Assembly: GCA_015494395.1 (NCBI GenBank)
Contig: WGBG01000088.1
Coordinates: 1 to 47,226 of the forward strand
Source: Deltaproteobacteria bacterium
GTDB taxonomy: Bacteria > Desulfobacterota > Dissulfuribacteria > Dissulfuribacterales > QOAL01
Reading direction: 5' to 3'
DNA length: 47,226 bases
A program made the translations under genes and the position numbers. Below, in pieces: positions 9,743 to 17,800 of the stretch (positions are counted from its first letter, which is position 1; each line of letters opens with the position of its first letter). The notes beneath the pieces were generated by a model. It was not told the DNA's origin and did not search any database. It saw nothing but the letters and a program-made list of their open reading frames with translations.

Positions 9743-9913
9743 AGCCAGAGTGGCTACTGGGCAGTTTTGAAGACTTTTGTATTTTTCAACAATATATTTT
9801 TCAACAATATAATGTATTATTTATTATATAGCGTAAAAGTAGGATAATGGCATACTTATACCACTATTTGCCCCTGCGCCTATTAATTTAGGCCTTTCAA
9901 GGAGGAGATTACA

Positions 9914-12900
9914 ATGAAAAAGGCCAGAGTATTAACAGCATTTTTTACAATTATAGCTCTGTTGGCTATTTTATGCCCTGTGGCAGGTGCTTGGACCTAT
10001 AGCATCCGTCAGGTGGAGTACGTGGGCAGTTCTGATATTATCGGGACAAAGAATGGCAAGACGTATTCCTTCCGCGTAGGGGTAATAACCAATGACAGTG
10101 CCCAAGCCATGCCGCTGGAACTCAGGTTTAACTATCTTGAAAATTTCATAGGCCAGTTCTGGTACAGCATTGATGACGGGGCAAGCTGGATTGAGGTTCC
10201 AAAGGGGGCGCCATCTGCCACAGTGCCTGACGTTGCCCCAGGCGCTTCAGTGCAGGTTCGTGCAGTAATCAACTACTATCGCTATCTCTCCACGTCCCCA
10301 TGGGGAGATGCTGACCAGAGCATTGGAGATGACTACTACTTTGCCTTTGCCCCGGGTGGCAGGTACTACCAGCCCGGGACCACCAATGTTGATAAAACAG
10401 GTTTTGTTATTGTAACAAATGTGCCGTCTTCCGGTGCCTGGACCTATAGCATCCGTCAGGTCGAATACGTGGGCAGTTTTGATATTATCGGGACAAAGAA
10501 TGGCAAGACGTATTCTTTCAGGGTAGGGGTGATAACCAATGCCAGCTCTGATGCCATGCCGCTGGAGCTCAGGTTTAACTATCTTGAAAATTTCATAGGC
10601 CAGTTCTGGTACAGCATTGATGACGGGGCAAGCTGGATTGAGGTTCCAAAGGGGGCGCTATCTGCTACAGTGCCTGATGTTGCCCCAGGCGCTTCAGTGC
10701 AGGTTCGTGCAGTAATCAACTACTATCGCTATCTCTCTACGTCCCCCTGGGGAGAGGCTGACCAGAGCATTGGAGATGACTACTACTTTGCCTTTGCCCC
10801 GGGTGGCAGGTACTACGAACCCGGGACCACCAATGTTGATAAAACAGGTTTTGTCATCGTGGTGGCCTATTCAGAGCCCCCAGAGGATCTAGACAACGAT
10901 GGCCAGACCGTGAGCCAGGGCGACTGCAATGACAATGATCCCTCCATCTATACAGGAGCACCTGAAATATGCGGAGATGGTATTGACCAGGATTGTGACG
11001 GTGCGGACCTGGCCTGCCTGGTACAGACTGTGACATCGGCAGGAGGGCTTGTATGGATGGACAGAAATCTTGGCGCTTTCCGTGCTGCTTCAAGCATGAC
11101 AGATGAGTGGGCCTTTGGTGATTATTACCAGTGGGGCAGGGGCGCTGACGGGCATGAGAAGAAAGACAGCAACGTAACCTCTTTACTCAGCACTGATGAT
11201 AATCCGGGGCACGGTGATTTTATCACCACCGATACAGCTCCATACGACTGGAGAGCTCCACAGAATGATAACCTGTGGCAGGGTGAGGCAGGAATAAACA
11301 ACCCATGCCCTCCCGGCTTCAGGCTGCCAACTGCTACGGAATTCAGCATTGAAAGGGCATCATGGTCTTCCAGCAACCCTGATGCCTATCCCTTTGAGCT
11401 TGCTTTTGCCTCGCCGCTTAAACTTGTGGGCGCTGGCGCACGCTTTACCAACGGAAGTTTACATCCCGGAAATCACTGGGGGAATTACTGGACCAGCACG
11501 GTGGCTGGCACAGAGGCGCGAATTTTTGAGTTTGATGCGGCATGGGCAGGCATTCGCTCCGAGTACCGTTCCCAGGGAAGCAGTGTGCGCTGTATCCAGG
11601 ATTATTCTGACCAGGACATGGATGGCGATGGTCAGAGTGCAAATGATGGAGACTGTAATGACCTGGACAACACCATTTATGCAGGTGCGCCTGAGATATG
11701 CGAAGATGGCATTGACCAGGACTGTGATGGTGAAGATGCCGTGTGTCCTGACGCAGATGGAGACGGACAGACTGCTGCCCAGGGTGACTGCAATGATGAA
11801 GACAGCACCATTTACAGGGGTGCGCCGGAGATATGCGGGGACAGCATTGACCAGGACTGTGATGGATGGGACAGACCCTGCGGACTGCCGGAAGGTGCGG
11901 TTCTATCAGCAGGTCAGATATGGCTTGACCGCAATCTTGGGGCATCTCGCGTGGCTCTAAGCGCAAATGATACCGAGGCATACGGCGACCTTTACCAGTG
12001 GGGGAGGCTTGCCGATGGACACGAGAAGCGTACCAGTGCAATCACTAATGACCGGAGCAGGAACGATGTGCCAGGCCATGGTGATTTCATCGCCACAAGC
12101 ATTTCTCCGTTTGACTGGAGATATGCTCAGAATAATGATTTGTGGCAGGGTGTGGACGGCATCAACAATCCCTGTCCGTCCGGTTACAGACTGCCCACGG
12201 CTACAGAGCTTGAAATAGAGAGGCTTTCCTGGAAGACAAGGAATGCAGCCGGTGCCTTCAACTCTCCTGCCAGATTTGTCAAGGCAGGTTACCGTGATCC
12301 GCGTACCGGGGAAATAATGGACACGGGAAACGTGATGAAGTACTGGTCAAGCACCGTTGCCGGTACTCATGCAGAATACCTGTATGCCAGTGAGAATAAC
12401 TCCGGGATCTACCATTACGGAAGGGCGGAGGGCAACAGCGTCCGCTGTATCATGGACAATAATCCTGACCTGGATATTGACCAGGACGGCCAGACCGCAA
12501 ATGATGGTGACTGTGATGATCTTGATGTCAATATTTATGCAGGTGCGCCTGAGGTTTGTGAAGACGGCATAGACCAGGACTGCGACGGACTTGATGCCCC
12601 GTGCACAGATAATGATGGAGATGGACAGGCAGTGAGCCAGGGTGACTGTAATGACTCTGATAATTCCATTTATACCGGGGCCCCGGAGATATGCGGAGAT
12701 GGGATCGACCAGGATTGTGATGGTGAGGATGAACCTTGCCCTGTAACCGTTACATCAGCAGGCCAGGTCTGGATGGATCGGAATCTTGGTGCATCACGGC
12801 AAGCCACAAGTTATGATGATCCTCAGGCCTTTGGTGATCTGTACCAGTGGGGCCGTCTTAAGGACGGTCATGAGAAGCGGACAAGCGAAACCACCGCAAA

Positions 12901-13324
12901 CCGAAGCAATCTGGATGTGCCAGGGCACGGCGATTTCATTACCGTTTCCTCCCCGTATTCCAATTGGCGGGAACCTGAGAACGACAACCTGTGGCAGGGT
13001 GAATCCGGTATCAACAATCCCTGTCCATCAGGTTTCAGGCTGCCTACTGCAACCGAGCTTCAAGTGGAAAGGGCATCCTGGCAGCCTCAAAATTCCGCTG
13101 GTGCCTATGCCTCTCCAGCCAAGTTCGTTGTTGGTGGTTACAGGGATGCTGAAACAGGTGATGTAGAGGTGGCAGGCAGGGAAGGGTATTACTGGTCAAG
13201 CACCGTTACCGAGCGTCGTTTTGGTAAAAGGGCTGATTATCTGGTGATAAGGCCTGGCAACACCGAAATGTCTTACGTGAATAACCAGGCTACAGGCCAG
13301 AGTGTGCGTTGTATTCAGGATTAA
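9914..13324 (+). CDS. Large secreted repetitive protein: two 149-aa tandem repeats, then alternating MopE-type metal-binding motifs and FISUMP-like domains
   Basis: Signal peptide; repeated DGDGQ..(N/Q)(D/G)DCND.D..IY.GAPEICGDGIDQDCDG; three GxxWMDRNLGA(S/F)R...YQWGR..DGHEK...NNPCPxGFRLPTATE...SVRCIQD units. RBS AAGGAGGAG. Confidence 0.85.
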   Translation: MKKARVLTAFFTIIALLAILCPVAGAWTYSIRQVEYVGSSDIIGTKNGKTYSFRVGVITNDSAQAMPLELRFNYLENFIGQFWYSIDDGASWIEVPKGAPSATVPDVAPGASVQVRAVINYYRYLSTSPWGDADQSIGDDYYFAFAPGGRYYQPGTTNVDKTGFVIVTNVPSSGAWTYSIRQVEYVGSFDIIGTKNGKTYSFRVGVITNASSDAMPLELRFNYLENFIGQFWYSIDDGASWIEVPKGALSATVPDVAPGASVQVRAVINYYRYLSTSPWGEADQSIGDDYYFAFAPGGRYYEPGTTNVDKTGFVIVVAYSEPPEDLDNDGQTVSQGDCNDNDPSIYTGAPEICGDGIDQDCDGADLACLVQTVTSAGGLVWMDRNLGAFRAASSMTDEWAFGDYYQWGRGADGHEKKDSNVTSLLSTDDNPGHGDFITTDTAPYDWRAPQNDNLWQGEAGINNPCPPGFRLPTATEFSIERASWSSSNPDAYPFELAFASPLKLVGAGARFTNGSLHPGNHWGNYWTSTVAGTEARIFEFDAAWAGIRSEYRSQGSSVRCIQDYSDQDMDGDGQSANDGDCNDLDNTIYAGAPEICEDGIDQDCDGEDAVCPDADGDGQTAAQGDCNDEDSTIYRGAPEICGDSIDQDCDGWDRPCGLPEGAVLSAGQIWLDRNLGASRVALSANDTEAYGDLYQWGRLADGHEKRTSAITNDRSRNDVPGHGDFIATSISPFDWRYAQNNDLWQGVDGINNPCPSGYRLPTATELEIERLSWKTRNAAGAFNSPARFVKAGYRDPRTGEIMDTGNVMKYWSSTVAGTHAEYLYASENNSGIYHYGRAEGNSVRCIMDNNPDLDIDQDGQTANDGDCDDLDVNIYAGAPEVCEDGIDQDCDGLDAPCTDNDGDGQAVSQGDCNDSDNSIYTGAPEICGDGIDQDCDGEDEPCPVTVTSAGQVWMDRNLGASRQATSYDDPQAFGDLYQWGRLKDGHEKRTSETTANRSNLDVPGHGDFITVSSPYSNWREPENDNLWQGESGINNPCPSGFRLPTATELQVERASWQPQNSAGAYASPAKFVVGGYRDAETGDVEVAGREGYYWSSTVTERRFGKRADYLVIRPGNTEMSYVNNQATGQSVRCIQD
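9992..10862 (+). repeat. Two-copy tandem coding repeat, 447-bp period
   Basis: TGGACCTATAGCATCCGTCAGGT... at 9992 and 10439 with near-identical downstream sequence. Confidence 0.9.
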
Positions 13325-13354
13325 TATACACCTGAAGAGTGTAAGCCTTTCTTA

Positions 13355-13386
13355 CCGCCGTACCAATTCAGGTGCGGCGGTTTTTT
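13355..13386 (+). terminator. Rho-independent terminator
   Basis: CCGCCGTACC-AATTCA-GGTGCGGCGG followed by T6. Confidence 0.85.
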
Positions 13387-13428
13387 ATTGTTGTGTATGC
13401 TTTGGTGCTGCTTTGAATAATAATTTGT

Positions 13429-13655
13429 GTAACTGTTCAGCGTATTGATGGTAATTGAGGTTAGTGAATGGCCTTGTTTTTCCGTTCCGGTGAACAATTT
13501 CTTGTTTTTCTAAGGCTTGCTACGCCAAAATCGCGAAACTCGCTCGTACCTCGCTCAGACAGACGCGATTTTTATGGCTGCGCTTCGCCAAGAAAAACTA
13601 CGAAATTCTTCATAGTCACTCCAAAACAAGACCATTCACTACGCTGAATAGATAC
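13429..13655 (-). mobile_element. Family I MITE-like element (copy B), 8-bp target duplication TAATTTGT
   Basis: TIRs GTAACTGTTCAGCGT and ACGCTGAATAGATAC; identical TAATTTGT at 13421-13428 and 13656-13663. Confidence 0.9.
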
Positions 13656-13678
13656 TAATTTGTATAAATAATAATGAT

Positions 13679-14815
13679 ATGAAAACATGCTTTAATGTTG
13701 CCAAACTGCTGGTTTTGTTCTGGGCAGCCGGTTTGCAGGTTGCTATGGCATCGTTTGTCCTGGAGTCTGATCTGGAACCTAAGGAAGATGTCCATATAAC
13801 AGTAAAGATCTATGACGGCTTGAAAGAGGATGTTCTTTTCGAGGGGCCTTTAGCCTCAGGCACCAGGAAGATCATCAGCACAGGTTACCAGGGGCTTGCC
13901 CTGCTCACTTTTGAAAAGGGTCGCGTATTTCCTGTGATCCTTGGAAACAAGACCTTTGTTGTTCATATAAAGAGCAGACATGCCCTGCCCTCTTTTACCA
14001 ACAGTCCTGAAAATGAATTTTTTTATAAATTGCTTACGGGTTCAGAGCCTGGCCCTGAAAAATATGAATTTGCTTTGTTGATGATACAGGCAAAGAAAAT
14101 GCTTGGCGAGAGCCAGTCAATCCGGACTGTTCAAGAGCTGAAGGCAATGAAGGACAAATATCATGCCTTTGTTCGGCGCCATTATTCCCAACTGCGGTAC
14201 AGTGACATGCTGAGACGGCTGATTGCACAGTACTTTATGATGCATGAGTATGTTGTTTATCATGTAAAGGGAGAACCGGCTACAGCTATCAAAGCCAGAT
14301 TTAAAAAGGCGGTGCTGGAAGGGGTTAGGCAGTGGTTACAGCTCCTGAAACCCTTCATACCGGCCCATGAAATATTAAACTACTGTGTGTCACTGTATTA
14401 CCAACGGAGCATGGTGAGTCTTGCCCACCTGATTGTGAAAAAATTTAACCAGTACGCCTACTGCCCCGGTAACCCTGACAAAACTGTTATTCTCCCAAAA
14501 GATCTTGCAGTTGTGGATTCTGCTGGAAGAAACAGGGGGATGCTTGGTGATTTTGTGGACAAGGCTGTTGTGTCATTGGTTTCAGATGAGTGTTCAGTTT
14601 CAATGGTGGAAACAGTATTCAAGGCCCGTCAGTTGGCATCAGGGAAGAAGGAGGGGAAGATAATCGTGGTTCCAGTGGGGGAGCTGACCCGGGGGATTAT
14701 TGCAATGCGGAGAATGCTTGTAAAAGACAACATGCTATTTGTTAATGACCCACGAGGTTCCTACATAGAGGATGTTCGCCTGCCCTTTTTTCCTGAAGGG
14801 GCTGTCCAGAAATAA
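13679..14815 (+). CDS. Periplasmic protein of unknown function, possibly a degenerate thioredoxin/TlpA-like protein
   Basis: Complete ORF with N-terminal signal peptide (LLVLFWAAGLQVAMA). Overall layout resembles DUF4369/TlpA proteins but without CxxC. Confidence 0.55.
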   Translation: MKTCFNVAKLLVLFWAAGLQVAMASFVLESDLEPKEDVHITVKIYDGLKEDVLFEGPLASGTRKIISTGYQGLALLTFEKGRVFPVILGNKTFVVHIKSRHALPSFTNSPENEFFYKLLTGSEPGPEKYEFALLMIQAKKMLGESQSIRTVQELKAMKDKYHAFVRRHYSQLRYSDMLRRLIAQYFMMHEYVVYHVKGEPATAIKARFKKAVLEGVRQWLQLLKPFIPAHEILNYCVSLYYQRSMVSLAHLIVKKFNQYAYCPGNPDKTVILPKDLAVVDSAGRNRGMLGDFVDKAVVSLVSDECSVSMVETVFKARQLASGKKEGKIIVVPVGELTRGIIAMRRMLVKDNMLFVNDPRGSYIEDVRLPFFPEGAVQK

Positions 14816-14827
14816 AGAGAGTGATTT

Positions 14828-14851
14828 GGAGCAGGGTGCGCACCCTGCTCC
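14828..14851. terminator. Bidirectional terminator-like perfect palindrome between convergent genes
   Basis: GGAGCAGGGTGC|GCACCCTGCTCC, 12-bp perfect arms, between convergent stops at 14815 and 14886. Confidence 0.6.
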
Positions 14852-14885
14852 TTTAAGCTTTGAGTTATTTTTATCCGATTTTATG

Positions 14886-17800
14886 CTATTGAGGCAGTGG
14901 CATGGCCCATACAGCCGCATACCTTCCGGGCCCGCCATGAGTGCCATAAACCTTGATCTTGACATAACCTGGGAACGCCCCGACTATCCTGGCCGCAGCG
15001 TTTGGACCCGCATCAATCCGGTACCAGGGGGAGTCCGCATCATCCTGTTTTACAAGAATAGGCCATGGATACTGGTAACCGGCAGGTTTTTCCACAATCG
15101 GCATGGACAGAAACAGTGAATCTGCGCTGTTAAACCTTTTCAGTCCAACGCGCACAACAAATGCATCGCCTCCATATATGGCCGGGCCGGCATTAAATGT
15201 AATCTCCTGCAGGCCCTGAACAATACCAAGTTCGGTTATATCATGCTCCAGCTTGATATGTTGGGGGATCTGCATGTAGAGCAGCATATCGTCAGGACCG
15301 TTTACAATCTGGTTGACGTATGTTTCCTCCTTTTCTGCCTGGTTGAGGAATACCTGGTTTACAGAGGGCAGCGCGGTGCCGGCCACGAAATCTTCACCGC
15401 TGAGGTAGAAACGTTCCCTGGCATGGTGCATGGACAGCTCCAGTATGTCAGCGGCTTTTGCACCAAGCACCGTCAGGCCGTTTGCAGGTTCCTGGCCTGC
15501 TGCTGTATTACCCAGCGGCTCTATATATGCGATTTCGCTGTCAACAATGAAGAATCCCCCCTGTCCATCCGTACCGTTATTGTATGTAGGTTCCATCTCG
15601 CCGGTTTCTGGATTGTAAACAAACGAACGGTTGGCTTCCTGGAACCAGGGGGGCTGCCACGGCAGGAAGGTGATTAAACGGTCTGTGGTGCGATGTGCTC
15701 CCGGTTGAATGCCGGGTGCTTCTTCGCTGTTTGCATCGTCTATGTTGTTATGGCAGTCATTACATGAAATGGCGCCAAGAGAGTACTGCCTGGGCTGCAC
15801 ACCATGAGTGTCCGAGAAGTAACGGGCGGTCAGGAAGAGCATGGGTTGGGGATTAATAACGCCTTCTGCCATGAGCACTGTTTCAAGGGCTGCCTGAACA
15901 GCGCGTACATCTTCCACATACCAGATATCCGGGTACATGTCGCCTGTATGGTCATAGATGATATAACCACTGTCCTTGAGTATTATCCTGCCTGCAAGCG
16001 GATCGTCTGCATGGGCTGGATCATTGGGTCCAATCCCGGCAAGGTAGGAAAGGTCAGCCCCAAGCCGGGTAGGAGCCTTGTACTGTTTTATAATGGCATT
16101 CAGTTCCCGTACATAGAGCATGCGGGCTCCGTTATAGGCAAGATTGCTCATGTCACTGCCTTCATGTGGGTTGGCATCAACCCAGGTCATGACCATAATG
16201 GGATTTCCTGTAACAATCTGGGGGTAACCGTTCCGGCCGTTTGACCAGTACAGCGTAGGCAATACCTCATTGTCCCACTGGGGATCATATGACAGTGGAA
16301 GACCTGTGCCTATTTTCGTGTCCAGGTTCATCTGATACATATACTTCCAGAAGTCAAACCGTGGATTGGTTGGCATGCCGTTTACAAGCTGTCCCGGCTC
16401 TCCACTTCGGGTCATCTGGAAATATTCCACCATTTCTGAGACATAGTCCATGGCTGCCACACCATTTTCAGGGTCTGCAGCAATATGCTGGGACACCATG
16501 TTCCGGTGCGGAATTCCGTATGCGGGTGATGTGCCATAAACCGGGCTAAGTGCATATTGTGGGGGATATGCCTTGATTTTCAGGTCAGGCGTCTGGTTCT
16601 GATCCCTGTAATCAAGCACATTGTATCCCATGCGGTTATCCAGGTTGGCGTAATGACCAAGGGAGTTGTCAAATGCCCTGAAGCGCCAGGTCTTCTTGAA
16701 GGGTATGTGACAGGTCTGGCAGGCGATATTCTCAATATGCCTTGCAGTGGTCTCTCCGAATCTTGCCTTATGGGCAGCGGTTGGGTCTGTGCCAACATCA
16801 AGAGTGGTTAAATGACACCTCTCACAGGTTTTGGGCCTGTAGTTGTTGTCAAGATCATTACGCTGCATATGTGCTGTATCAGTACCTTTGAGAAAATTAT
16901 GCATCTTCTCAAGGTCCTTTGTGGGGTGAAAATCCTGCTGCATAAGGTGGCAGGAGCCGCAGCCCATTTTTGCCGGGCTGGAGTCATCCCTGGACATGTG
17001 AACATCATAGCCAGCAGCATCGATATCATCGGTATTGTTAATGAATGCGCCGTTCTTCGCCCAATCAGCCGGCATACCGAGGTTGTACATACGGGCATGT
17101 TCCACACCGGCTGCATTGTCATGTGTCATTACATGGCACTGACCGCATACCCTTATCCACTTGGGCGATTTGGCATCACTGCCGCCGCCGAACATGTGTC
17201 TGTGGACAGACTGGTACGTAACCTCGTCAACTTCCCAGTATAACTTTACATTCCATGTTCCTGTATCCTCATCCTTTATGAGCTGCACGTAGCAGATGGG
17301 AGTTCCATCCTGGTCAAGGTCAAGGCCTATCAGTTCGGCAGATGCCATGGCATCAAAGTGGCTTGGGAGAAAGTCATGTAATGTGCCTGTAATTGCATCC
17401 GGAGGGATAATCCTCCTGTAAAGGTCATCTAAAACTGCATCAGTCATAACCTGACCGGTCTGCTGATCAATGTATGTGTCATCACCCTGCATTGACAGAG
17501 CTATACCATACATGGCGGCATTCCAGGCGATGCCCGTGCGCCCGATATACTCCATGCCTTCACCCTCAACCAGTGGAGCGTGCACGTAGTCACGCACAGA
17601 GGCATAGCAACTGTCCATATTTGTGTAAAAATTCCCTGGCTCATATGCCCGCAGCGGAGTGGGAATGGGCAGCAGCTCCTCACTGGCGCCCTGGCTGCTT
17701 TTGATACTGTAGGCATATATGAAATCATTGAAGAACATTGCCATCAAAGTATCCATGGTGGCATCGGGCGGCATCAATTCATTGTCCTTCATATACTGCA

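Noticed and set aside
9779-9815. Tandem repeat TTTTTCAACAATATA x2 after the acyl-CoA ligase gene
   Set aside because: Short, two units only, AT-rich; could be simple slippage.
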